NCBI RefSeq assembly: GCF_001652915.1
Contig: NZ_BBQI01000099.1
Location: 112,419-176,418 of the forward strand
Reading direction: 5' to 3'
Length of the DNA stretch: 64,000 nt
Origin: Cupriavidus sp. D384
Lineage (GTDB): Bacteria > Pseudomonadota > Gammaproteobacteria > Burkholderiales > Burkholderiaceae
Positions 43,057 through 50,929 of this stretch are shown here, one piece after another. The translations under genes and the position numbers were made by a program. A model generated the notes under the pieces. It was not told the origin of the DNA and did not search any database. It was given only the letters and a program-made list of their open reading frames with translations. Every line of letters begins with the position of its first letter. The stretch's first letter is position 1.

Positions 43057-43400
43057 GCCTCAGGCGAGACGACCTGCCCCGGACGGATTTCAGCAGCCAT
43101 GTCACTGGCGAGCCGGCGCCGCCCATCCCGCCTGGCGATATCCTGCTGCACGAGTTCATGGTGCCCAATGCGCTGTCCGCCGGCGCCCTTGCCGTGGCGC
43201 TGCGCGTGCCGGTGACACGTATCGAAGGCATCCTCTGGCGCGAACGCGCCATTTCGCCCGAAACCGCATTGCGGCTGGCCCGCTTTTTCTGCACGTCGGC
43301 GGAGTTCTGGGTCCGGCTCGAAGCCAACTACGCGCTGCGGGTGGCCCGGGCCTATGCAGGCGCGGCGATCGACCGGGACGTCGAGCCGATCACGGCATGA
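43053..43400 (+). CDS. higA: HigA-type antitoxin (XRE family)
   Basis: This 115-residue helix-turn-helix protein contains PPGDILLHEFMVPNALSAGALAVALRVPVTRIEGILWRERAISPETALRLARFFCTSAEFW, the standard HigA fold. An N-terminal extension of about 25 residues precedes it. It should neutralise HigB and repress the operon. GAGGAGC precedes ATG 43053. A chromosomal location next to housekeeping genes is common for this module. Confidence 0.9.
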   Translation: MSLRRDDLPRTDFSSHVTGEPAPPIPPGDILLHEFMVPNALSAGALAVALRVPVTRIEGILWRERAISPETALRLARFFCTSAEFWVRLEANYALRVARAYAGAAIDRDVEPITA

Positions 43401-43510
43401 ATCCTGCACACCCATTTGGGTGATGTTCGCGCCACAGCAGCGATGCGGCGTCACATGCGGATGGTATGCTTTGACTTTTCAATTCCCGCGCGCACAGGGC
43501 GCGCACCCTG

Positions 43511-44824
43511 ATGGAAATAGCCATACTGCTGGCGCTGATCTTGCTGAACGGCTTGTTCGCCATGTCCGAAATCGCGCTGGTGACAGCCCGCAAGGCCCGT
43601 TTGCAACGCCAGATCGAGGACGGGGACCGTGGCGCCATTGCGGCGGTCAAGCTGGGCGAGGACCCGACCCGCTTCCTGTCCACGGTGCAGATCGGCATCA
43701 CGTCGATTGGCGTGCTTAACGGCGTGGTCGGCGAATCGACGCTGGCATCGCCGCTCGCCGTATGGCTGCAAGGCTTCGGCATATCGTCCACCACGGCGGG
43801 CTACATGGCGACTGCCATCGTCGTGGCGGGCCTGACCTATTTCTCGATCGTGCTCGGCGAACTGGTGCCGAAGCGCCTGGGCCAGATGGCACCCGAAACC
43901 ATCGCCCGCCTGGCCGCGCGCCCGATCTCGTTCCTGGCCGTCGCCTCCACGCCGTTCGTCAAGCTGCTGTCCGGCTCCACGCAGCTGGTGCTGCGCATGC
44001 TGGGCGTGAAGTCCGATCGTGGCCCCGCCGTGACCGAGGAAGAAATCCACGCGCTGCTGGTGGAAGGCTCCGAAGCGGGCGTGATCGAACGCCACGAGCA
44101 CACGATGGTGCGTAACGTGTTCCGGCTGGACGACCGCCAGCTGGCTTCGTTGATGGTGCCCCGTGGCGATGTGGTCTATCTCGACGTCGAGTCGACCGAG
44201 GAAGAAAACCTGCGCCGCATCGAGGAGTCGGACCATTCGCGCTTCCCCGTGGTGCGCGGTGGCATGCATGACATCCTTGGCGTGGTCAGCGCGCGTCAGC
44301 TGCTGGCCCGCCGCCTGCGCGGCGAGAAGGCCGACCTGACCGCAGTGCTGCAGGCCGCGGTGTTCGTGCCGGAAAGCGTGACCGGCATGGAACTGCTGGA
44401 GAACTTCCGCTCCTCTGGCGGCCAGATCGCGTTCGTGATCGACGAGTATGGCGAAGTCCTGGGCCTGGTCACGCTGCAGGACCTGATCGAGGCAATCACC
44501 GGCGAGTTCAAGACCGAAACGGCCGGCGAGGAATGGGCCATCCAGCGCGAGGATGGATCATGGCTGCTCGATGGCCTGATCCCGATCCCGGAACTCAAGG
44601 ACCGCACGGGTCTGCGCGCGGTACCGGAGGAAGACAAGGAGCGCTATCACACGCTGTCGGGCATGCTGCTGCTGTTGCTGGGCCGCCTGCCGCAAACGGC
44701 CGATACGGTCCAGTGGGAAGACTGGAAGTTCGAGATCATCGACATGGATGGCAAGCGCATCGACAAGGTGCTGGCCTCGCGGGTGCCGCCGGAAGATGGT
44801 CCGGAATCCGACACCACGGGTTGA
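43511..44824 (+). CDS. CNNM-domain/CBS/CorC-HlyC membrane protein
   Basis: This 437-residue protein has an N-terminal DUF21 (CNNM) membrane domain of four helices (LLNGLFAMSEIALVTARKARL; FLSTVQIGITSIGVLNGVVGEST; VLGELVPKRLGQMAPE), a CBS pair (about 200-330; MVPRGDVVYLDVE, VIDEYGEVLGLVTLQDLIEAITGE) and a C-terminal CorC/HlyC domain (WLLDGLIPIPELK). Relatives include CorC, YfjD/PaeA and 'hemolysin' proteins, linked to Mg2+, Co2+ or polyamine efflux. It is monocistronic, with its own terminator. Confidence 0.9.
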   Translation: MEIAILLALILLNGLFAMSEIALVTARKARLQRQIEDGDRGAIAAVKLGEDPTRFLSTVQIGITSIGVLNGVVGESTLASPLAVWLQGFGISSTTAGYMATAIVVAGLTYFSIVLGELVPKRLGQMAPETIARLAARPISFLAVASTPFVKLLSGSTQLVLRMLGVKSDRGPAVTEEEIHALLVEGSEAGVIERHEHTMVRNVFRLDDRQLASLMVPRGDVVYLDVESTEEENLRRIEESDHSRFPVVRGGMHDILGVVSARQLLARRLRGEKADLTAVLQAAVFVPESVTGMELLENFRSSGGQIAFVIDEYGEVLGLVTLQDLIEAITGEFKTETAGEEWAIQREDGSWLLDGLIPIPELKDRTGLRAVPEEDKERYHTLSGMLLLLLGRLPQTADTVQWEDWKFEIIDMDGKRIDKVLASRVPPEDGPESDTTG

Positions 44825-44849
44825 GATCCGCAGGCAGTGTGAAACAACA

Positions 44850-44880
44850 ACGGGCGCACACCATGCGCCCGTTTTTCTTT
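44850..44880 (+). terminator. Rho-independent terminator after the CNNM/CBS gene
   Basis: ACGGGCGCA and TGCGCCCGT form a 9-bp stem with a 5-base loop, followed by TTTTCTTT. Confidence 0.9.
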
Positions 44881-45258
44881 GGTGCAACGGCAGATCGCGG
44901 CTGGAATCAGGGCTGATTTGCGTGCGCGCCCTTTATCGTCAATCGCCCTGGATGGTCAAGATAACAAACGTGGCGACAATGCAGAGCGTTGTTTGAAATC
45001 AAAACGCGTGCGACGCACGCGCCACGTCGACATCGTCGTTCTCCGAAATTGTCTTCGCTGCCGTATGATCTGATTTATGCGGTCGGACAACTAAGTAGTA
45101 CTACCGAGATGACTGGTCGCATCGTTATCAAAATAATAAATAGCATGCGCGCGATCGAAAGCGGAAAGCGCGCCATTTTTACGCATGAACGGGAATGCAG
45201 TCCGGAGTATCGCGGGCGGCCAATGCACAAATGAACTCGCTGCCAGCACGGGTAATTG
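44881..45258. other. AT-richer gene-free stretch with two palindromes
   Basis: Base composition is visibly less GC-rich than neighbouring DNA. It contains CGCGTGCG-A-CGCACGCG (45005-45021) and GTAGTACTAC (45095-45104), plus AT-rich ATCAAAATAATAAATAG near 45127-45143. No credible gene was found. It may be the control region of the GGDEF-EAL gene. Confidence 0.4.
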
Positions 45259-46590
45259 ATGGATCCTGACACCAAAGACACGCCGTCTCCAGGCGTCGGT
45301 GGCAGTGGGTCACCTGCCGACACACCAGCCATCCAGCCGGTTGCCTTCCTGGCCGCGCTGGAAGAACATCGCGCGCATTTCAGTCCGGCCCATCTGCTGG
45401 CCGTGCTGGTGATCCGGCTCGACCGCTTTGCGCACGCCTGTGAAAACATCGGGCCGAAGCGCGCGCACGAACTGCGTGCCCAGGTCAAATTCCGCGTCAC
45501 CGCAGTCGCCAGCATGCCGGTGGCCATGCAGTGGCTGGGGCCGGCCGACCTCGGGGTGGCCTGCGTGCTGCCCGACGGCGCCGAAAACGCCCAAGCGTTG
45601 AGCCAGGCCATGGCCGCCGAACTCGGCAGGCCTTTCCAGGTTGGCGGCTTCGAGGCCTTCCTGTCATGCAGTATTGGCAGCGCCGTCGATGGACACGATA
45701 CGGGCACCGAACGGCTGCTGCAGCAGGCTTTCGACGCCATGCTGCAGATCAACCGGCGAGGCGGCGCAGGCATCGGCACGGCCAGCCGGCCTGCCACGCC
45801 GCGCATGGCAACCCTGCTCGCGGCGTTGCCCAGCGCGATCGAGCGCAGCGAACTGAGCCTGCAGTTGCAGCCCCGTGCGTCGCTGACCACGTCCGCGATC
45901 ACCGCTTACACGGTGCGCCTGCGATGGCAGCACCCGCTGCTCGGGCGCGTGGCGCCACAAGACTTCCTGCCCGCCGCAGACGCACTCGGGCTGATGAATG
46001 TGATCGGCGGCTGGACGCTGCAGCAACTGCTGCAGTTATTGCGTGATACCGCCGCGCTTGGCCCCATGCAATTCACACTGCTGGCGACCAGCTCGCAACT
46101 GCAGGCCGACGACTCGATCGGCATGCTGCGCCGGGCCATCGACTCCAATCAGATCAGGCCCGGACAGATCTGCGTAGAGGTGCCGGTCGATATCGTTCCT
46201 GATTCCGGCGAGGCCACGGACAAGGCCCGGCGCTTGCGCGATGGCGGTGTGCGCATCGCCCTGGCTGACTTTACCGATTCGGAAGCCAGCCTGCGGGCGT
46301 TGGCGCGGGTGCAGCCGGACATGGTCACGCTTGACGCGCGCCATCTCGGGCATGCGAGCCAGAGGCCGGACATGGCAGCCAGCCTGCGCCGCGCGTGCGA
46401 ATGGGCCAAGGCACGTGGTGTGGCGGTCTGCGCCAAGGGCGTGGAAACACAGGCACAACTGGACGTGGTGCGCAGCTGGGGGTGCGACACCATGCAGGGC
46501 TTCCTGCTGGCACAGCCGTTTCCGGCACCGTGGCTGATGCAGACCCACGCCGCCATCACGGAACGCGCACGCCTGCTGCTCAAGACCTGA
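45259..46590 (+). CDS. Degenerate GGDEF-EAL protein, probably non-catalytic
   Basis: This 443-residue protein has a GGDEF-like domain (about 28-180) and an EAL-like domain (about 185-440). The GGDEF signature is replaced by GPADL (94-98). In the EAL domain, YEALLRW is YTVRLRW (residues 217-223), the metal-binding DDFG is ADFTD, and EVTE is EVPV; only KGVET near the end is kept. Catalysis in either domain is therefore unlikely. Such proteins can bind c-di-GMP or act through protein contacts. No membrane segment or sensor domain is present. Start is ATG 45259, next to an in-frame TTG. It is followed by the entericidin gene. Confidence 0.85.
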   Translation: MDPDTKDTPSPGVGGSGSPADTPAIQPVAFLAALEEHRAHFSPAHLLAVLVIRLDRFAHACENIGPKRAHELRAQVKFRVTAVASMPVAMQWLGPADLGVACVLPDGAENAQALSQAMAAELGRPFQVGGFEAFLSCSIGSAVDGHDTGTERLLQQAFDAMLQINRRGGAGIGTASRPATPRMATLLAALPSAIERSELSLQLQPRASLTTSAITAYTVRLRWQHPLLGRVAPQDFLPAADALGLMNVIGGWTLQQLLQLLRDTAALGPMQFTLLATSSQLQADDSIGMLRRAIDSNQIRPGQICVEVPVDIVPDSGEATDKARRLRDGGVRIALADFTDSEASLRALARVQPDMVTLDARHLGHASQRPDMAASLRRACEWAKARGVAVCAKGVETQAQLDVVRSWGCDTMQGFLLAQPFPAPWLMQTHAAITERARLLLKT

Positions 46591-46636
46591 GCCCGCTGCA
46601 ACGCCGCTGTCTGTCAGACATTTTCGTAATTACAAA

Positions 46637-46654
46637 TTGGCACACATCCTGCAT
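46637..46654 (+). promoter_or_regulatory. Sigma-54-like promoter upstream of the entericidin gene
   Basis: TTGGCACACATCCTGCAT matches TGGCAC at -24 and TGC at -12, with GG (46639-46640) and GC (46651-46652) 10 bases apart. Transcription would begin near 46664, 54 bases before the ATG. Chance occurrence in GC-rich DNA cannot be excluded. Confidence 0.5.
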
Positions 46655-46717
46655 CGACGGAGACCGGGGCGACGTTAAAATGTGCCCACTTCTTACTATC
46701 CCTGAAAGGAGCCTCTG

Positions 46718-46849
46718 ATGAAAAAAGGATGGATCTGGTGCGTACTGGTTGCCACGCTGCTCGCAGGCTGCAATACGATGTCCGGCCTGGGTCAGGATGT
46801 CCAGAAGGGCGGACAGAAGCTTGAAAACTCCGCCGAGAAATCGAAGTAA
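46718..46849 (+). CDS. Entericidin A/B-family lipoprotein
   Basis: This 43-residue lipoprotein begins with MKKGWIWCVLVATLLAGC; the lipobox is LAGC with Cys18 as the lipidated residue. The mature NTMSGLGQDVQKGGQKLENSAEK matches the entericidin pattern (N-T-x-x-G-x-G-x-D-x-x-x-x-G). Entericidins are small membrane lipoproteins; EcnB is a bacteriolytic toxin-like peptide in enterobacteria and EcnA its antidote. Only one copy is present, with no partner. AAAGGAG stands about 6 bases before the ATG, and a strong terminator follows. Confidence 0.88.
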   Translation: MKKGWIWCVLVATLLAGCNTMSGLGQDVQKGGQKLENSAEKSK

Positions 46850-46878
46850 TTCCGTCATCGCCGATACCTGACGATGCG

Positions 46879-46910
46879 AACAAGGGCGCCAGTGGCGCCC
46901 TTGTTGCTTT
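46879..46910 (+). terminator. Rho-independent terminator after the entericidin gene
   Basis: AACAAGGGCGCC and GGCGCCCTTGTT form a perfect 12-bp stem with a 3-base loop, followed by GCTTT. Confidence 0.88.
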
Positions 46911-46975
46911 GAAGCGTTCTCTCGCGTCATGGTGCCGGCGTTGTAATTATTACCGCCAGCACGACCATGCCGCGT

Positions 46976-47638
46976 TCAGGGCTTGCGCAATTGCGCAGCC
47001 TCTTCCGCAAGCTTGCGAATGCGCCCCCAGTCCTTCGCCGCCACGGCGTCCTTCGGCACCACCCACGAACCGCCAACGCACACCACATTGGGCAGCGCCA
47101 GATAGGTAGGCGCCTTGGCGAGGTCGATGCCGCCGGTCGGGCAGAATTTCAGTTGCGACAGCGGGCCATGCAGCGACTTCAGCATCGGCACGCCCCCGGC
47201 AGCCTCCGCCGGGAAGAACTTCAGGAACGAAAAGCCGCATTCCAGCGCGAACATCGCTTCGCTGGCCGTGGCAACGCCGGGCAGCAGCGAGATGCCGGCG
47301 CCCTGCGCGCCATCGGCAAGTTTCTGCGTGAGCCCCGGCGACACGGCGAACTGCGCCCCGACATCACGCACCGCACGCAATTGCTCGATGGTCAGCACCG
47401 TACCGGCGCCCACCACGGCCTGCGGCAGCGCGCGGGCCACGGCTTCCATCGCCTGCAGCGCCACGGGCGTGCGCAGCGTGATTTCCAGCATCGGCAGGCC
47501 GCCCTCGACCAGGGCTTCGCTGATGCGCAGCGCGTCGTCCACCGAGTGGTATTCGAGCACCGGAATCACCGGCACGTTGGTCAGGCGTTCGATCAGCGGA
47601 GAAGGTTGGATTTGCATGACAGTATTCACAATGTTCAT
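46976..47638 (-). CDS. eda: 2-keto-3-deoxy-6-phosphogluconate (KDPG) aldolase family
   Basis: This 220-residue class I aldolase splits KDPG to pyruvate and glyceraldehyde-3-phosphate. Family motifs are VPVIPVLEYHSVDDAL, GGLPMLEITLRTPVAL (catalytic Glu), VVGAGTVLTIEQL, FAVSPGLTQ, LPGVATASEA, FLKFFPAEAAGG (Schiff-base Lys), KFCPTGGIDL and VGGSWVVP. ATG 47617 is an alternative start. It is the third gene of the minus-strand half of the sugar-acid cluster, 37 bp after the kinase. The 6-phospho-2-dehydro-3-deoxygalactonate stereochemistry cannot be fully excluded, but the sequence is Eda-like. Confidence 0.92.
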   Translation of the reverse strand: MNIVNTVMQIQPSPLIERLTNVPVIPVLEYHSVDDALRISEALVEGGLPMLEITLRTPVALQAMEAVARALPQAVVGAGTVLTIEQLRAVRDVGAQFAVSPGLTQKLADGAQGAGISLLPGVATASEAMFALECGFSFLKFFPAEAAGGVPMLKSLHGPLSQLKFCPTGGIDLAKAPTYLALPNVVCVGGSWVVPKDAVAAKDWGRIRKLAEEAAQLRKP

Positions 47639-47675
47639 TGTCCTGAGCCGTCAGACCCGGTGAGACCGGGCCGGT

Positions 47676-48611
47676 TCAGGCGATGACCGAAACGCCGCGC
47701 TCCAGGCGGGCCAGCACGGTTTCGGCCGTGGGGATGGGCGCCACCGCGCCGTAGCCGGTGGTCGACAGGGCCGCCGCCACATTGGCGTAGCGCGCCGCCT
47801 CGAACGGATCGGCGCCGGCGGCCAGGCGCGCCACGAAACTGCCGCCGAAGCAGTCGCCCGCGCCCGTGGCATCGAGCGGCCGCACCGGATACGGCGCCAC
47901 CAGCGTGCGCGCGTCGCGCGTCGCCACATAGCTGCCCTCCTCGCCCAGCTTCAGCGCCACCACGCTCACGCCGCATTCAAGCAGATGGTCGACGATCGCA
48001 TCGCGGTCGTCCAGGCCGGTCAGCACGGTGATGTCGTCCCAGCTCGGCAGGCAGATATCGGTCAGCGAGAACGCCTCGCGCATGATGCCGCGCGCCCGCG
48101 CCAGCGACCACAGGCGCAGCCGCAGATTGGTGTCCAGCGACACCTGCACGCCGGCCTTGCGGGCATGCTCCATTGCCGCCAGGCCCGCATCGCAGGCCGA
48201 CGTGCTGATTGCCAGGCTGATGCCGGACAGATGCAGGTAGCGCGCCTGCGCGATGGCCGCCAGCGGCAGCTGTTCGTGGTGATACCGGCTGGCCGCCGAC
48301 CCTTCGCGCAGGTAGTCGAAGCGGTGGCCGTGATTGTCGTGGGAAACGAAATAGACCCCGGTGGGAGCCGCGGCATTGATGCTCACGTGGCGCGTGTCCA
48401 CGCGCTCGTGCGTCCACAGGGCCAGCAACCGTTCGCCAAAGCTGTCGGCGCCCACCGCGCTGATGAAACCGGTGCTCGCGCCCTGACGTGCGGCCGCAAT
48501 CGCAAAGTTGGAGGTGTCGCCGCCAAAACCCTGCAGGTAGCGGGCCGGATCGTCGGGCTGCTGGTTGAACTCCACCAGCGGTTCGCCGTAGGCAAGGATG
48601 TCGATACTCAT
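47676..48611 (-). CDS. PfkB-family sugar kinase, probable 2-keto-3-deoxygluconate kinase
   Basis: This 311-residue ribokinase-like enzyme has ILAYGEPLVEFNQQ and GGDTSNFAIAAARQGA at the N-terminus and the PfkB signature DATGAGDCFGGSFVARL, with the catalytic Asp in GAGD. The N-terminus is close to KdgK. It lies 17 bp after the PLP enzyme and before a KDPG aldolase; phosphorylation of KDG to KDPG is therefore the best reading. ATG 48611 follows GAGAGG. Substrate identity is inferred from context. Confidence 0.87.
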   Translation of the reverse strand: MSIDILAYGEPLVEFNQQPDDPARYLQGFGGDTSNFAIAAARQGASTGFISAVGADSFGERLLALWTHERVDTRHVSINAAAPTGVYFVSHDNHGHRFDYLREGSAASRYHHEQLPLAAIAQARYLHLSGISLAISTSACDAGLAAMEHARKAGVQVSLDTNLRLRLWSLARARGIMREAFSLTDICLPSWDDITVLTGLDDRDAIVDHLLECGVSVVALKLGEEGSYVATRDARTLVAPYPVRPLDATGAGDCFGGSFVARLAAGADPFEAARYANVAAALSTTGYGAVAPIPTAETVLARLERGVSVIA

Positions 48612-48628
48612 GAACGCGCGCCTCTCTT

Positions 48629-49906
48629 TCAGAAGAACGTCTGCACGATGTCGATAACGCGCAACTGCCCATCCAGCACGGGGATGTGGCGCCACTTGTC
48701 AAACGTCAGGCAAGGATGCGAGATATCAAAGGCAATCATATCGCCGACACGAATGTCGTCGCCAGCATCGATTTCCAGGTACGCGTGCTGGTCCATCATG
48801 CCGGTCACCGTCCATCCGGCCGGCACCGCCACGGGCGCCGCGCTGCCCGGACGATAGATCTGCGCCGGGATCGGCATGCCGGCATCGAAGGCGGCATCGC
48901 GCTTGCCCATGCCGATGATCGCGCGCCGGGGCTCGGGAATCGACTGTACATAGGCCCACAGCTGCAGCGCGGGCAGCAGGCCCTCGCGCATCTTCTGCGC
49001 CACTGGATTGCTGGCAAGGATACGCTCCTGCGCCGCCCGGTAGACGCCCACATCGTGGGTCAGGTAGCAGCCGGGACGCAGCACGATGTCGATTGGCGCG
49101 CCAATATCGGTCCGGGCAAATTCCTCGGCCACCACGTCGTACCACGCCGAGCCTGCCCCCGACATCACCACGGGACTCCGGCCGAAGCGGCCGGCGGCGG
49201 CCAGTTCGCGCGTGACGGCCACGGTGCGCTGCAGGAAGCGCCGGATATCGGCCTCCTGCTGCAGCACCCCTTCATAGATCTCGACGCCAGCCAGCGTCAG
49301 CGCGTCGGGCCAGCGCGACAGCGCTTCCAGCACCCCGGCCTGTTGCGCGGCGTCGCGCACGCCAGTCCGGCCGCCTTCCACGCCCAGTTCCAGCAGCACC
49401 TGCAGCGTCTGCCCGCGCGCCTGGAAGAACGCGCCAAGTTGATCGACCAGCGCGGCCGAATCCACCAGCGTGAAGAACTCGAAGCCGGGATCGCGCAGCA
49501 GATCGGCCACGATTTCCATATTGCGGCGTCCCACCAGCTGGTTGGCCATCAGCACGCGCCTTACGCCGTGCGCGGCGGCCGCAGCGGTCTGCTGTGCCGT
49601 AGCCAGCGTGATACCCCACGCCCCCTCCGCCAGTTGCCGGGCGAACAGCTTCGGCGCCATCGTTGTCTTGCCATGCGGCGCCAGCTGCACACCGTATGCA
49701 CCCATGAACTTCCGCATCCACTGCAGGTTGTGGACGAGCTTGTCCTCATACAGTACGGCGGCCGGCAGGCTCAGTTCCTCGCGCAGCAGATGCCAGCCCG
49801 GCTGGCCGGCCTCGGCGGGCGCCAGCGGGGCGTCCAGACGGCCTAGCGCCTTGTTCAGCGGATCGATCATGCCGGTCTGGTACTTTGTTTCACGCATGGC
49901 TGACAT
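48629..49906 (-). CDS. DSD1-like PLP-dependent D-amino-acid ammonia-lyase
   Basis: This 425-residue protein belongs to the alanine-racemase-fold DSD1/D-threonine-aldolase group. The PLP lysine is K80 in QLAPHGKTTMAP; ELGVEGGRTGVR and VMSGAGSAWYD are typical. The C-terminal MMDQHAYLEID and DISHPCLTFDKW provide the His and Cys that bind a metal in this family. Relatives dehydrate or deaminate D-serine, D-threo-hydroxyaspartate or similar 2-amino-3-hydroxy acids. D-glucosaminate is such a compound, and the adjoining KDG-type kinase and KDPG aldolase would consume its product. The start is ATG 49906; ATG 49897 is possible. It diverges from the RpiR gene. Confidence 0.85.
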   Translation of the reverse strand: MSAMRETKYQTGMIDPLNKALGRLDAPLAPAEAGQPGWHLLREELSLPAAVLYEDKLVHNLQWMRKFMGAYGVQLAPHGKTTMAPKLFARQLAEGAWGITLATAQQTAAAAAHGVRRVLMANQLVGRRNMEIVADLLRDPGFEFFTLVDSAALVDQLGAFFQARGQTLQVLLELGVEGGRTGVRDAAQQAGVLEALSRWPDALTLAGVEIYEGVLQQEADIRRFLQRTVAVTRELAAAGRFGRSPVVMSGAGSAWYDVVAEEFARTDIGAPIDIVLRPGCYLTHDVGVYRAAQERILASNPVAQKMREGLLPALQLWAYVQSIPEPRRAIIGMGKRDAAFDAGMPIPAQIYRPGSAAPVAVPAGWTVTGMMDQHAYLEIDAGDDIRVGDMIAFDISHPCLTFDKWRHIPVLDGQLRVIDIVQTFF

Positions 49907-49942
49907 CACCCTGTCAAAATTCGATTGACGTAATCATAGCCT

Positions 49943-49960
49943 TGAAATTACGATATTTCA
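49943..49960. promoter_or_regulatory. RpiR-type operator between the divergent operons
   Basis: TGAAAT-TACGAT-ATTTCA is a perfect 6-bp inverted repeat in the 115-bp gap shared by the PLP-enzyme operon and the rpiR operon. GAAAT/ATTTC palindromes are common for RpiR-family regulators. It overlaps a TATGAT (minus, 49938-49933) candidate -10 for the left operon and a TTGAAA hexamer at 49942-49947 on the right. Confidence 0.65.
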
Positions 49961-50021
49961 TCCTTGTTATAAAGTAACACGCTGTGCCGGGCGAGTGCCC
50001 GCCAGCTTCCGCCGCCCACCC

Positions 50022-50927
50022 ATGACCGCATCGTTCGACATCCTGACCCGCATCGCCGAGCGCGGCCCGTCGCTGCGGCTTGCCGAGCAAAAGGTGGCGC
50101 AAGTGATTCTTGAGGATCTTGCCGGCGCAGCGGCCACCAGCATCAACGAACTGGCGCGCAAGGCAGCCGTCAGCGAGGCCAGCGTGACGCGCTTTGCCAA
50201 GGCCATTGGCTGCCGCGACGTGCGCGACCTGAAGCTGCGGCTGGCCCAGGCCACGGCGGTGGGCACGCGCTTCCTGCAGCCCGCCCCCACCGTTGCCGAT
50301 GACGCCTCGCCGGCCACGCTGGCCGAGCGCATCCACGCCGACGTGCTCACGACGCTGGAAGTCAACCGCAAGCTGATCGATCCCGAACGGATTGCCGAGG
50401 CCGCGCGGCTGTTGCTCGATGCACGCATGGTCTACGCTTTCGGCATGGGTGGCGGCTCCACGTTCATGGCCGACGAGGCGCGCTACCGGCTGGCGCGGCT
50501 GGGCCAGCCCGTGGCGACCTACCACGACGCGCTGCTGCAGAAGATGGTGGCGGCGACGTTGTCGCGAGACGACGTGGTGCTGGCATTTTCCGCCAGCGGC
50601 AACGTGCCCGAGATGCTTGTCAGCTGCGATATCGCGCGCGAGTACGGCGCGCGGCTGATTGCCGTGACCGCGCTGGGTTCGCCGCTGGCGGCCCGCGCCG
50701 ACGTGCTGTTGCCCGTGCGGACGCTGGAAACCGATTTCATCTTCAAGCCGTCGGCGTCGCGCTACGCGATGTTGCTGGTGGTGGACGTGCTGGCGACCCA
50801 GTGCGCGATGCTCCAGCAGGAGCAGAGCAAGGAAAAGCTGCGCCGGCTGAAATACGTGCTCGACGCCCATCGCGGCGTCAGCCATGACAGCGACGGGCCA
50901 GACAGCCGCCAGCCGCTGGGAGACTGA
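50022..50927 (+). CDS. RpiR/HexR-family transcriptional regulator
   Basis: This 301-residue regulator has an N-terminal RpiR helix-turn-helix (LRLAEQKVAQVILEDLAGAAATSINELARKAAVSEASVTRFAKAIGCRDVRDLK) and a C-terminal SIS phosphosugar-binding domain (VYAFGMGGGSTFMADEARYRLARLG; VVLAFSASGNVPEMLVSCDIAREYGA). Such proteins sense sugar phosphates; KDPG, made by the adjacent kinase, is an obvious candidate effector. It is the first gene of the right-hand operon and ends 2 bases before the deacylase gene. Confidence 0.9.
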   Translation: MTASFDILTRIAERGPSLRLAEQKVAQVILEDLAGAAATSINELARKAAVSEASVTRFAKAIGCRDVRDLKLRLAQATAVGTRFLQPAPTVADDASPATLAERIHADVLTTLEVNRKLIDPERIAEAARLLLDARMVYAFGMGGGSTFMADEARYRLARLGQPVATYHDALLQKMVAATLSRDDVVLAFSASGNVPEMLVSCDIAREYGARLIAVTALGSPLAARADVLLPVRTLETDFIFKPSASRYAMLLVVDVLATQCAMLQQEQSKEKLRRLKYVLDAHRGVSHDSDGPDSRQPLGD

Positions 50928-50929
50928 CC

